Part shown: piece after piece, positions 21,798-31,806 of the stretch
Position numbering within the stretch: position 1 is the first letter of the stretch
Layout: every line of letters starts with the position of its first letter
Assembly: GCF_000372725.1 (NCBI RefSeq)
Contig: NW_005201192.1
Coordinates: 369,470 to 433,469, forward strand
DNA length: 64,000 bases
DNA from: Emiliania huxleyi CCMP1516
Lineage: Eukaryota; Haptophyta; Isochrysidales; Noelaerhabdaceae
Direction: 5' to 3'
Notes under the pieces: model-generated
What the model was told of the DNA's origin: nothing
What the model saw: only the letters and a program-made list of their open reading frames with translations
The model's database searches: none
Made by a program: the position numbers and the translations under genes

Positions 21798-23800
21798 CCA
21801 CAAGAAGCGACAACCCGAGCATGCGCCTCATCGGTTTTGCGGACGACATCTGCCAGAACGACGAGCCCTTGCGCGCCGTCGCCGCCTACTCCGGACCAAA
21901 GGGCCTCCTCGAGGCGCAGAAGAAGGGAGCGAGCGTCTTCGACGGCGTCAGCAAGTCGCTCATCTACTCGCCCGAGGGCGACCTCTCGTGCGCGCCGGGC
22001 TGGCTCCGGGGCTCGCCGGCGCACCGCGACAAGGAGGGCAAACCCACGGGGCGAGTGGACTGCTTCAAGGCCGTCGGCACCTTCTTTGGCGACCCGGAAG
22101 CCTGCAAGAAGGAGCTCACCGCGCACCTCAGGAAGAAGCTCGCGCCGCTCGACGTCATCGACACGATCGTCGACACTGACTGCGTCACGAACACCTCGCA
22201 GCTCCGCCTCAACCTCGTCCAACGGATTGCCTGCGCAAAGACCAAGTACATTGCCGGCATCACGCCGCCCAATGTCGCGTGCGACGCTCTCGAGTTTGCG
22301 CACAACCGCATCCGCAAGTCCTTTGAGAGCATTGCTCGCGCCGACGCCTCGCCCCAGGCGCTCCGCGACCTCGCGTGGCTCCAGGCGCAGCTGCCGACCG
22401 AGATGGGCGGGTGCAACATCGACACCGCCTTCACGCGAGCCGACAGCGACTTCTCCATGTCGCTCCTCAAGAACTGGCGCACCCTCGTCGCCCACAACTC
22501 CGACTTCGCCCTCGACGAGGGAGGTGCGTCCAAGTACCCCATCATCGCCGCAGCCATCGCCACCTACGAGTCCGCCCTCTCGGACTGGAAGGAGGTGTGC
22601 GAGAAGCGCGCCGCCCGCGACAAAACCAAGTACCACACCGTCCGCGGCGGCTACCTGACTGAGTTCTACCCCAAGAGCGTCCCGCTCCCCGAGCCCGAGT
22701 CCCTTCCAGCTACCGACGCGATTCTCAATGGCACTTGCAAATCCACGTACCCGCGGCCGCGGGCGCTCGCTGCCATCAAGAATCACAAGGACTGGTTCGC
22801 GCACCAGGAGCTCGTCAAGGCGCGGGACGCGCACGTCAAGAACAACCCGTCCCTCGGAGACAGCGCCGTCAACAACCGCGAAGCCTCGCGCTTCGTCTCC
22901 GCCTCAACGCCTTTCGCCGGCAAAGCCCTCGATGTCCGTGTCGACGGCACGTACGCCACCGCCCTCTCCTCCGACGCCCTCCAGGACGAGCTCCAGCGGA
23001 AGCTCGGCCTTTGGCTCTCCGTGGCGCTTCCCACCCTTCGGGTCGCGCTCGAGCGGGGTATGCCAGTCGATTTCTTCGGCGACTACCTTTACAACAAGGC
23101 CCACCACCGGCGGCCCCACGACGGCGTCCTCGCCGCCTGGGCGGACGCGATGCGCGCCCCGGCCAACGCGCCGGTCGTGCACGGTGACAAGGAGAAACCA
23201 GAGCTCACCCGGCAGTACAACAAGGGGTACAAGGTCGACCTCGCGGAACCCCACGCTGGCCCGGGAGGATGCGATGAGGTGAATGAAGTCAAGCTCTGGA
23301 CGCCCCTCCTCAAGACCTCCTCGGCGGGCGTTGGCAACGCCTCGAGCGGCGGCACGCCCGCCTCCGTTGGCCACTCCTACGCCTTCGGCAACACCGAAGA
23401 GAAGGCCCGCCGCCTAAACATGGGCTGCAAGGCGCGCGGGCAGCCCGGCCAACCCTTCGACCACAAGAACGGCCACGGCTACGTCAAGGCGCATCGCGGT
23501 TTCTACCACGACGCGATCTTTGTCAAGCGCAACAACTTCAACCTGCTGCTCCACGAGACGTTCGGCGGCGGCTTCTCGCCCACCGCCGTTCTCAAGCTGC
23601 GCCGCCGCGCGCGCAAGGTCGCGCGGCAGCGTCGACCGCACGGCCTACTCGCCCAAGTACTCGCTTTCTTTTATGTCCCACCATGCAGAGCGCATCTCTC
23701 TCTCTGTTGTGCGAGGCGTGAACCGCGCCATTCGCTCTCACCTGGCAACCCTGTCTGCACGTCTCGCGCGCGCGTGAACAGGGCTCCAGGCCCCAAATGA
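21798..23800 (+). pseudogene. Retroelement ORF, 3' part: FADD motif and PD-(D/E)XK-like endonuclease
   Basis: MRLIGFADDI (~21820) is the catalytic (F/Y)ADD block of reverse transcriptases. A thumb-like stretch ends with LPTEMGGCNIDTAF, like the LPxxxGGLGI motif of LINE proteins. Near 23215-23300, YKVDLAEP followed 14 residues later by NEVKLW fits a D...ExK nuclease core, as in R2-type elements. After ~23630 the better frame changes to one reading SHHAERISLSVVRGVNRAI, which recurs at 34845. The annotated frame closes at 23798-23800. Nuclease assignment rests on one motif and its place behind the reverse transcriptase. Confidence 0.65.
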
Positions 23801-23879
23801 CGTGTGAGTGTTAGAGTTGTTTGGTATTGCTAAAAATCTCTCTCTCAAGCTCAGACAGTCGAGAAAGGGATAGACCGCA

Positions 23880-24520
23880 ACGACAGTCAGAACAACCTTC
23901 GCTCGAAGAGAATTTTACAACGAAGCTCCCTCGCACAACACTGGGCACGAAGCGCACCACACCCCTCTCCTTAAAATCCCTGTGTGGTGGCGGCGTGCCG
24001 TCCTCCCATCCCTCCCTTGGGTTGTCCGTTTTCTTTCTTTCTTTACTGGGCACGGGACTGGCAAAAAGAATTTGCCTTGACCTTAAAGGCAATGGGCTCT
24101 CGCCCGAGGGTGGGTGACGGCTAGCACCACACTCCTCTCTCCTTAAAATTCCTGTGTGGTGGCGGCGTGCCGTGGTCCCAGTCCCATCCCTCCCTTGGCG
24201 CTTGGCTTGGCTGATTTCTTTCTTTCTTTCTTGCGCGGAAAAGAATTCAGGAAAGCCTTGCTTCACCACACACGTGACTGGAAATGATTTTTACCGCCTA
24301 CCTCGCACGACACTGGGCACGGGACTGGCGCGCCGACTGATCTAACACAGGTACACCAGTCCCGTGCCCAGTGTCGTGCGAGGAAAAGAATTTGGTGTGT
24401 ATAACACTGGCACGGAACTGGCGGGCACTGGCAGCGCGAGGAAAAGAATTTTACCGCCAACTCCCTCTCACGACACTAGGCACGGGACTGGCTAAATAAA
24501 TAAAACGGACACCTCTACTA
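23880..24520. repeat. Cluster of dispersed repeats (GAGGAAAAGAATTTTA / CACTGGGCACGGGACTGGC)
   Basis: Two imperfect direct copies of ~150 bases (23900-24070 and 24120-24250; each with CCTGTGTGGTGGCGGCGTGC and a TTTC tetranucleotide run), followed by at least four copies, in both orientations, of a unit joining CTCGCACRACACTGGGCACG to a GAAAAGAATTT end. Another copy is at 43840-43910. No coding content. Confidence 0.7.
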
Positions 24521-24600
24521 GGTCTAGGAGATGGGTAAAAAGGAACAGGTCCCCGCCCGTGCGATCTTTGTGCAGGGTTCTTTGTGGGTGTGGTCGGCGA

Positions 24601-25014
24601 CTAGCCGGGGTCGTCCTCACGATGGGGGACTAGCCCTAGCCGTCTTCCACATGGTCCCCTCGGGTCCCTGCTGCTCCTAATCTCTTCGTACATCCTCCTG
24701 CTGATCTCCGCAAAGTCCTGCTCCTTCCCTCGTCTCGCCCTGCGCGTCTGCCCCAACTCTCCCCCGTCGTCTGCCCTGCGTCGTCTGGCGACGGGTCCTC
24801 CATAGTCGGTTGAGGTCGCCGCCCTCCTCGTGCCTCTCCCCAACGTTCCCTCGGCGGCCGATGCCGTCTGCTCCGACTCCCCCGTCCCCGGGTCTGCCCT
24901 GCTCTCGTCTGCGCTAGTCTCTGCTTCGTCACCCCTGGCCTCTCTCCTCTTCTTTCTCCCTTTCTTGTAAGTTGTATGCTTTGCACATCGCGTCGATCCC
25001 TTTCGCGTGAGCAC
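24601..25014 (-). CDS. Uncertain ORF, basic/acidic low-complexity protein
   Basis: A 137-codon frame beginning at a Met at 25014, rich in Arg, Glu and Gly, ending with EISRRMYEEIRSSRDP. An overlapping frame is nearly as long. It is embedded in repeats and may be a relic of a mobile element. No family is recognised and coding status is doubtful. Confidence 0.2.
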   Translation of the reverse strand: MLTRKGSTRCAKHTTYKKGRKKRREARGDEAETSADESRADPGTGESEQTASAAEGTLGRGTRRAATSTDYGGPVARRRRADDGGELGQTRRARRGKEQDFAEISRRMYEEIRSSRDPRGPCGRRLGLVPHREDDPG

Positions 25015-25210
25015 CGCGCACTGGCTGTGTGCGAGGAAAAGAAATTTTTCCAGGTTTCGCTTGGCAAGTAGGTCGACAAGTAGGGGCTTGGGTTTCGCCT
25101 TTCCTTGTGAGAGTTGTTTTCAGTTAAATTCTTTCACAACATCGCGTGGGGGACGGGTGACCCTGCTCAGCCCCTCTCCATGTCGAGTTGTGTCCCCCGT
25201 TCCCTCTCTG

Positions 25211-26581
25211 TCACACTGACCAAACTTTGATCGCGACGGCAGTGCACTCACCCGCTACCCCCTCCTTTTCTGGCTCTTTTGGCGCCTCGGGGGCGGTTGC
25301 GCGAGGCGGAGAGTGGCTCCCACTGCCGCTTCGAATCCAAAGGCGGCTGGCCATGGCCGCGGACACAAAGACGACGGCGAGCAGCTGGAGCGCGGTCAGG
25401 ACGAGGAGGGCCGCCTCCTCCCCGCCGCGGCTGGCGAGGGAGACTAGGTAGACGGCGGGGCCAATGGCGCCTGCGAGGCCAAAGCAGGGCGCCACCAGGC
25501 CGATCGCGATCATGTCATTAGGCCAGATCCAGCCGACCACCAGCGGGTAGAGCGTCTTGAGAAATCCAAAGCACATCGTGATGCACACCTGGAGGCCGCT
25601 AAAGGCCTCAAGCGAGGCCTCCGGCACGCCCACGGAGGCCATGCTGGCAAGCAGGCCGACCAACACCTGCTGAATTCCGAGTGTGGCCGAGTACATGGCT
25701 GTCGCGGGCACACAGTCGGTCAACCAGCCGGCCGCAAGCCGAGACCCCGCGTAGAGCAGCAGGCTTAGAGTAGTCACCTTGGTTCCCGTCTCCAGGTCGG
25801 TGTCGAACCGCGCGCTCAGCAGGGACGAGACGAGCAGCTTGAAGCCCCAGCCTGGCAGCAGCGCAAGCAGGAGGCCAAGCGCAAAGAGCCAGAAGCGTCC
25901 GGAGCGCAGCAGCGTGCGAGGCGCTTCCCCACCTGCAGGCCGGGCTGGCCCCACCGTCCGTGCCTGGCGTGGCGGCGGCGGCATCAGAACCGCGCTTGGC
26001 ACGGTGACCAGTCCGATACCAACGCTCAGGATGACCAAGGTCTCTCCGATCCCAAAGGAGCGAAGCAGCAGCTCTGCGGCTGCAGCAAACACGGCGGCGG
26101 CGACGCCCATCGCAGCCCCGAGGAGACCAAAGCCGAGCCCCGGCCTGCCGAGTTTCGCAAACCACGCGCGCGTCACGGCGAGCAGTGCGATGTAGGACGC
26201 GCCGAGCGAGACGCCTTGCCCAAGACCAAAGGACAGGAGCGAGAGCCAGTACTGCTCGAGAAGGACGCCGAGTCCGGCCCCGCCCAGGCCAACTACTCCA
26301 GCCATTGAGGCGTAGAGGCAGGCACGAGGTGCGGAGAGAGTGCCGGCGCCAATCGCTCGCGCGGTGAGGAAGTTGACAGGGCAAAGCACAAGGGATGCGA
26401 GCATCGAGAGAGACGCACCGTAAGCCATACGCTCTGCCCCACTGGCAGTTTCGCCGCCAAACCTTTCGCCCAGTCCGGGCACGAGAACGTTGAAGCCGAC
26501 GAGGCCAGATGTGCAGAAGATGGCGCCGCAAGCGGTAAGCAGTGCGCGAGCAGCGAGCGTCGGCGGAAGGGGCAAGGACAT
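25211..26581 (-). CDS. Major facilitator superfamily transporter, single exon
   Basis: A 456-residue intronless protein with about twelve hydrophobic segments in two halves, split by a hydrophilic loop near residues 205-230 (PPPPRQARTVGPARP). After the second-half start, AGSRLAAGWLTD resembles the MFS motif-A loop (GxLxDR-like). The layout and length (~450) fit small-solute porters such as the monocarboxylate/oxalate-formate (OFA-like) group; the substrate cannot be told. The C-terminus after the last segment is short and Ser/Pro-rich. ATG at 26579-26581 gives a short lead before segment 1. The absence of introns contrasts with most neighbours; the ABC transporter is the other intronless long gene. 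Confidence 0.85.
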   Translation of the reverse strand: MSLPLPPTLAARALLTACGAIFCTSGLVGFNVLVPGLGERFGGETASGAERMAYGASLSMLASLVLCPVNFLTARAIGAGTLSAPRACLYASMAGVVGLGGAGLGVLLEQYWLSLLSFGLGQGVSLGASYIALLAVTRAWFAKLGRPGLGFGLLGAAMGVAAAVFAAAAELLLRSFGIGETLVILSVGIGLVTVPSAVLMPPPPRQARTVGPARPAGGEAPRTLLRSGRFWLFALGLLLALLPGWGFKLLVSSLLSARFDTDLETGTKVTTLSLLLYAGSRLAAGWLTDCVPATAMYSATLGIQQVLVGLLASMASVGVPEASLEAFSGLQVCITMCFGFLKTLYPLVVGWIWPNDMIAIGLVAPCFGLAGAIGPAVYLVSLASRGGEEAALLVLTALQLLAVVFVSAAMASRLWIRSGSGSHSPPRATAPEAPKEPEKEGVAGECTAVAIKVWSV

Positions 26582-26639
26582 GGCAGCAAGGGATTGTGAC
26601 CCGGTACGGTCGGCCTAAAGTGTGTGGGCAGGTTAGTCA

Positions 26640-28100
26640 GATCACGATCCCGGCGTGAACACGACTAACTGACGGATCCGCTCCTGACAGTCGCACGCAC
26701 CGCACTGCGGCGCGTGCGACTGTCTTTGTTTGAAGTAAACAGTCGAATCAGAGCGTCGTCGGCGTTGATCTGTCTGAGTTTCCTCCCACGGACCGCCCGT
26801 CCGGCACCGCTCCGGGAAGCAAGAACGCTGCCGGCGAAACACCATCAAGCTGCTGTGAAATGGTGCCACAACTACCATCCCTTCTTGCCGGCATAGCAAA
26901 ACCAAGCGGCCGAGTGTACTAGCTCGCAACTCCCCGATTTTTATAAATAATCCTATACTTTTCTACTACACAGTCTCGGCATCGCCTCCCCTGGCTTAGC
27001 TAGAGTGAGAGATATTGCGCACATGGTCTATCTCTACAATATACTCACTAACACTTCACCTCCCAGAGCTCGTTCTGGTCCGCCACGGCCATCCTCGGCC
27101 TCCGGAGGGCCCCCGGCCGCGGCGCGGTGCGGCGGCGTCACAAATCCAAACGCAGAGCACCGGGACGCGGTCGGGCGATCTAGGCCCACGTAGGCGTATG
27201 CATTGCCCATCCAGGGCTATCACCTGGACCTATCAACAGGCGCGCCTGCGGCGCCGTGCTCAGGAGCTGCTGTTCACACCTGCACAGACTTTGGTACGGT
27301 CTCATGCTCCTGCTGAGCCACGTTAGTGAGCACATTGCGGACACAACTGCGCCGGTTCGCAGCCGCTGCATCCTGGAGCACCGGACTCTGGAGCCACACC
27401 CGTATAAACCTCGGTTCGACCTCACGGTGCGAACATGTAGCATGCAGAAGCATGCACGATCCTATAGGTTGTCCCGCATTGTCGTCGCACCATCCCATCT
27501 CCGTGTACATCGTCGTCCACAATTGAACCGCGTTGCGAAGGCGCTGACAAGTCACCTCCTGCCTATGAGACATCGGCCTCGGCCCGAGAATCACCGTCAC
27601 GACTCTCCGACGTCTCGTCATTCTCCGACGCCTCGTCGTGGACGACGCAGCCAAGCCTCCACCGACTACACCCACAGCTCCATCCTCGTCACCTCGCTCG
27701 CTACGCTCTCTCTCCACCAACGGCCTCAATGTACTGCTCAGATTCGAGTGCGACTGGTCACGCTCGACCGCCTCGCTAGTCGCCGGCAGGACGACGACCG
27801 AATGCGGCGCCTCGCCAGCATCGTCGCTCCTGACGGCGCCATCCGTGTCTCCCGGCGGATGCATCGCGTTTCGAGCCACAACGGACTGCGCGCTCCGCTT
27901 TTCGAACCACCAAAACTCGCCGACCCAGGTCCAGGTTGGCCCCGGCTGCGTCCCCGCGCGGCCTGCCCGGTGGCGTGGTGCCCGCCCTCCACCCACCTCC
28001 CCCCGCGCGGGGCCGCTCCGGGGCGACCCGGGCGCCCTCCGACCACACTGCCACACTACTATCCTTTAACAGTTGTCACAGCTTCAATGGGCTCGCCCAT
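26640..28100. other. Intergenic, no supported gene
   Basis: Frames of up to 330 codons exist in several phases here, but they overlap each other, are Arg/Pro/Ser-rich and show no domain. AT-richer stretch 26930-27060 may be a gene-flanking region. Confidence 0.5.
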
Positions 28101-28104
28101 ACCG

Positions 28105-28645
28105 CGGAGCAGGCGGACATCGCTTCCAGGGAGGGGGGCGCACTTCTACTCACGCCCCACCCCCCCCCTAGCATGTGGTGAAGCCTCTGGGGGGGTCGGG
28201 ACCCCCCCCCTAGCATGTGGTGAAGCCTCTGGGGGGGTCGGACCCCCCCCCTAGCATGTGGTGGGCACCCCCCAGCAGTTCGTGGGCTAGGAAAATAGCC
28301 GCCAGAGAGCCGATTTTGCCCCGAAAGTTGTGAAATCGTGGCTGAAAGTCCAATATCTTGGAGAATCTGACCAAGTCTCAAGGCTCATGTAGCTCCAAAG
28401 GATGATTTTTCCGAAAATGCTGCGAAATGAGGCGTAAAATCAAGGGCCCGGAGGGCCTGACCACGAGTCTCTGGGTGGGGCTGGGGGGGGGCACGACCCC
28501 CTAGCATGTGGTGAAGGTGCTGGGGGGGTCGGGACCCCCCCCCTAGCATGTGGTGAAGCCTCTGGGGGGGTCGTACCCCCCCCCTAGCATGTGGTGTGAG
28601 TAGAAGTGCGCCCCCCCCCCTGGAAGCGATGTCCGCCTGCTCCGG
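28105..28645. mobile_element. Fold-back element with ~50-bp inverted ends and internal tandem repeats
   Basis: Left end CGGAGCAGGCGGACATCGCT (28105 onward) through a G run and GCGCACTTCTACTCAC is repeated in reverse complement at 28595-28645. Inside lie two clusters of a ~45-bp unit with CCCCCCCTAGCATGTGGTG followed by a G7 run, three units near 28155-28265 and three near 28490-28590. The unique centre is about 200 bases. No clear target duplication and no ORF. Confidence 0.75.
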
Positions 28646-28840
28646 AGTGGTTCGACTCCACGCAAACCCGGAGTGGTGAAGGGCTGGCCGTGCGGTGGTC
28701 TCAGGCCCAGTGAGGTAGTGCATCCGACGGCCCGGATCCTGCTGAACAAGCTCCTCTTGTAGCTCGATCGGTCACACCGCCATCGCCGTCGGGGAGAGGG
28801 GGGACGACACTGCTTTGGCAGCGTGCACCTCGATCCTGCA

Positions 28841-28950
28841 CCGTGTTTGTTATGACCCCCCCCAATGAACACACCAGTGAGGGAGGGCGAGACGATCGAG
28901 GGGTCCCGTACCATGCGGAATCGACCCTATCAAGTGCTCAAGTGCTCAAG
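28841..28950. repeat. Dispersed ~110-bp repeat (copy A)
   Basis: Matches 47963-48073 in reverse complement over about 110 bases, including GACGATCGAGGGGTCCCGTA and the TCAAGTGCTCAAGTGCTCAAG end. A shorter match to its end is at 47411-47446. Confidence 0.85.
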
Positions 28951-29042
28951 TAGTCACAGCCGCATTCGAATATCTTGCGAACGTGCGTCCCTTCGCCCGT
29001 CGGGGTCGCGCAGCCGCCGCTGCCCAGTCCTACTGTAACAGC

Positions 29043-29987
29043 ATGTACCGGCACGATGTTTGCTTCGCCGACGGCGTGATCCATCAGTTCTGGTGGCAAG
29101 TGCCGGTCACAAAGGCGACCTGCACTTCATTCATCGGGATGGTCTGCACGCCGGGCGTCGACGCAGAGGCTGAGGCAAAAGCCAAAGAGTTCATGGCCAA
29201 GGAGGAGCACGAGCCGCTCGGAATGGGCTGGCGCTCTTCCGCGATCGCTGTCAAGCTCGCCACCGGCGGCCTCTTCCTTTTTGACTGCTGGCTGACCGAC
29301 GATGAGCATGGAGCGGCCTTGCAAAAGGACCTGGCAGAGCTTGGCGAGGTGAAGCTGGTTTACGTAGCGGCGGCGCACATGGACGGCGTAGTTGCATTCC
29401 AACAGCAGTATCCCAACGCGATCTATGTGGTAGATCCAGCATTTGCCGCCACGAAGAGCGACGAGAGGCACCCATCGTTGCGAGTGGACGCTGTGCTGGG
29501 CAACTCGAGAGAGGGCCTTCCGGAGGCGGCGGCGGCGATTTTAGAAGACTTCGACTGGCACTGCGGCACATACTGGACATCATTTCTTCACAAGCCCACA
29601 CGGACTTTCATCGGCGGCGACGCCGTCTACAAGAGCAGCGACAAATGCGTCGGACCCGGAAGTGCGAAGCAACCGGCGCTCACCCCTCCGTGGATGGCAA
29701 CACTGTACCAGCAGTCTCTGATGGATCCGTGCAAGGCGTCGTGCGGCTTCTTGCCGACGTATAGCCTGGGGCTTCCCAAGGAGGGAGTCGTGCTCGACCT
29801 CGCCAAGTGGAGGAGCTGGAGCTTTGACCGCATGGTCTGCTCTCACATCACCCCCGTCTCCACACGGCCCGGGGAGCTGCAGGCTGGGGAGCTCGAGGGG
29901 GAGGCGCTGGGCCCGCTCGAGATCCTCGAAGCGAGCTGGGGGTGGGCGGAGAAGGACGGCACCGGTCCCGCAGCAGCAGCAGCTTAG
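29043..29987 (+). CDS. DUF4336-like protein (metallo-beta-lactamase-like fold), single exon
   Basis: About 315 residues from the first real ATG (29043). The pattern of a basic/aromatic start, SSAIAVKLATGGLFLFD, a LxELGEVKLVYVAAAHMDGV block, QQQYPNAIYVVDPAF and FLHKPTRTFIGGDAVY follows DUF4336 proteins, which are distant metallo-beta-lactamase-fold proteins found in algae and cyanobacteria. In those, a PNxxHH-type site follows the strand; here it reads AAAHMDG, so metal binding may be lost or altered. No signal or membrane segment. Ends in a short poly-Ala tail. Function unknown; family call is by motif order only. Confidence 0.6.
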   Translation: MYRHDVCFADGVIHQFWWQVPVTKATCTSFIGMVCTPGVDAEAEAKAKEFMAKEEHEPLGMGWRSSAIAVKLATGGLFLFDCWLTDDEHGAALQKDLAELGEVKLVYVAAAHMDGVVAFQQQYPNAIYVVDPAFAATKSDERHPSLRVDAVLGNSREGLPEAAAAILEDFDWHCGTYWTSFLHKPTRTFIGGDAVYKSSDKCVGPGSAKQPALTPPWMATLYQQSLMDPCKASCGFLPTYSLGLPKEGVVLDLAKWRSWSFDRMVCSHITPVSTRPGELQAGELEGEALGPLEILEASWGWAEKDGTGPAAAAA

Positions 29988-30289
29988 ACATAGGGCTACC
30001 AATTTTACGGACAGACCGCGCAGCTCCCAGTTCAGCTCAGCTCCTCACTTCACACTGACTGTGACTCATCTCGACCCACAGCTTCCGTGTGGGCCGGAGT
30101 ACTTTTTTTCACTCGTGGGGGGGGGTTCGTGTATTGCCGCGCTGCGTGTTTTGCATGAGTTCGTGGTGCGCGTACCGTTCGGCGTTGGCGCGCACCTCAA
30201 GACTCGTCGAGGGAACTTTTTCGCGCGGGGTACGGAGAACGGCTCTGGGTGTGTGTGTCGCCGCACGCCAACGGTTGGGTAGTAGGGCT

Positions 30290-31615
30290 AGAGGGTCGCT
30301 CTACACTTAGCCTCTGCAGCGAGCGAGCGCTCAACTTAGCCCCCGCACGGAGCCGGGCTCGGACTTAGACGCTGTATGGTCGGGGGCCATGAACTTACAC
30401 CAAAGTAACTTAGACGACACAAGGCCAACTCCGGGTAAAACCCGGTACGGTCGCAGGGTACCACCGCTCGCTGTCGCAGAAGATCTCGAGGCGCAATCCG
30501 GTGGACAGGACAGTGTGGCCGTCGAGCGCCGCCCTGGCATCCTCGCGCTTTTGCTTCCGCCGCTTCGCCTTCGTCTCCTTGCTGCGCAGCAGGGTGTAGT
30601 TCGGGCCCACCTCCCCCACGCTGTCCAGCACGTGGACGGCGCTCGCCATCTCGACCGCGTCGTCCTCCGGCGGAAGCTCCGCCTCGCCCGCGGCCGCTTC
30701 CCGAGCGCGCTCGTCGCGCATCCGCTCGTGGTGGGCCTGCCGACGCGCCACGCCGGCGCCCGTGTGCCTCGCCGCCGCGTCCGGCGACGGCATCGATGCT
30801 GTCCGCACGAGCGTGACTCGCCACTCAACGACCTCCACGACCTCCACGATCGCCGAAAAGTTCTCCCACTCGCGCTGCCCCAAACCTAAATCGTCTCTAC
30901 AGTTACATACATACCTGCAAAAGTCCAGGTTTACCCGAAAAATACCTGGACAACGCATGCCGCGCACGACGCCATATCGCCTTGTCCCAGGGCCAGTGCG
31001 TTACTTGCGGCGCGCAACTCCTGCTCAAGTACGCGCACCGTACCATGTGCTGCCGCTATGCGTGTCTTAAAGGCGGCTGTGCGGCGAAGCGGCGGGCGCG
31101 GCATGCCGATGGCAGTGCGGACGATGCGTTGCGATGTGTTCTGCTTCAAGCTCATGGGGTGCTTGGCATGCACTTCTGCGATCCCAATCAGCTCATCGCA
31201 GCGAAGCAGCGCAACAAGCTGGCTGCTGCCAACAAGGCCCTATGCTACCTCACGCGCGGATCGTTCAAAGAGGACCAGCATGCACAGGCTTCTCTGACAC
31301 GCGTTTGTTTGAGCTTGAGGCTATTTGTGAGAACTGTTTGGCTTGAAGATTGCGCTCAAGAAGAGCAACGAGAATCGGAAGAGGAGGATGCTGAGGCGGC
31401 GATTGCTGAGCATGAGAAGGATCGATCGCCCGCCGCAGCGAAGAAAATTTGGGGGCTAGTGCCGTATCGTTGATCACGGTGGGAGCCTCTTGGCCCCAGG
31501 CCGTGCCACGGCAGACTTAGCCCGCATAAGAGAGGCTGCCGCCGATCTTAGACCGCGTAAGCACCCCCCCAGCGTGCCATGGCACACACTTAGACCCGCT
31601 AAGAGCCTTGAGGCT
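30290..31615. mobile_element. Possible element bounded by ACTTAG-motif clusters
   Basis: Five CTTAG/CTTAC motifs lie at 30305-30415 and six (CTTAGCCCGCATAAG, CTTAGACCGCGTAAG, CTTAGACCCGCTAAG and others) at 31515-31600. The clusters frame 1.1 kb with weak ORFs. The repeated half-palindromes look like subterminal binding sites, but no exact inverted ends or target duplication was found. Confidence 0.3.
30410..30967 (-). CDS. Uncharacterised basic protein, probably a partial exon model
   Basis: A minus-strand frame with a charged helix (ERMRDERAREAAAGEAELPP), VGPNYTLLRSKETKAKRRKQ and a C-terminal STGLRLEIFCDSERWYPATV. The last part resembles a Tudor/chromo-barrel style strand pair (WYPATV), only weakly. 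The N-terminal ~50 residues are unlike coding sequence and an intron boundary is likely near 30830. No family named. Confidence 0.35.
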   Translation of the reverse strand: MRGMRCPGIFRVNLDFCRYVCNCRDDLGLGQREWENFSAIVEVVEVVEWRVTLVRTASMPSPDAAARHTGAGVARRQAHHERMRDERAREAAAGEAELPPEDDAVEMASAVHVLDSVGEVGPNYTLLRSKETKAKRRKQKREDARAALDGHTVLSTGLRLEIFCDSERWYPATVPGFTRSWPCVV

Positions 31616-31806
31616 CAGAACTCTTTTAGACTACTACCCAACCAGTCGCACGCCGGCTCTCATTTGATTTTGAAGATCCCTCATACACCACCAAGATCGT
31701 GCAGGGCGGGGCACATGTCCCTTATAAGATCCCATCTCTTTTTACACATCTCGTCTCAGAGTTTGACCGTTTTATTTATTTATGCCGGCGCTCACACACG
31801 ACCGTG

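Larger units (their letters stand above)
19074..23800 (+). mobile_element. Non-LTR-like retroelement: zinc finger, reverse transcriptase, PD-(D/E)XK-like nuclease
   Basis: A 4.7-kb unspliced coding stretch with retroelement landmarks. The order N-terminal C2H2 zinc finger, reverse transcriptase, then a C-terminal nuclease-like motif is that of R2-type elements, which insert by target-primed reverse transcription. No LTRs and no APE-type endonuclease are seen. The frame is broken at least twice (about 21760-21805 and about 23630), so this copy is likely dead. Fragments of the 3' end of the same family occur at 34838-35050 and 12053-12190. No poly-A tail or target duplication was identified. 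Confidence 0.75.

Noticed and set aside
27256-28254. 332-codon plus-strand frame and 260-codon minus-strand frame
   Set aside because: Both are Arg/Pro/Ser-rich, overlap each other and run into the repeats of the fold-back element; no motif supports either.
28649-28671. GTGGTTCGACTCCAC, resembling a tRNA T-arm
   Set aside because: No matching acceptor stem, D-arm or anticodon arm can be folded upstream; the preceding bases belong to the fold-back element.
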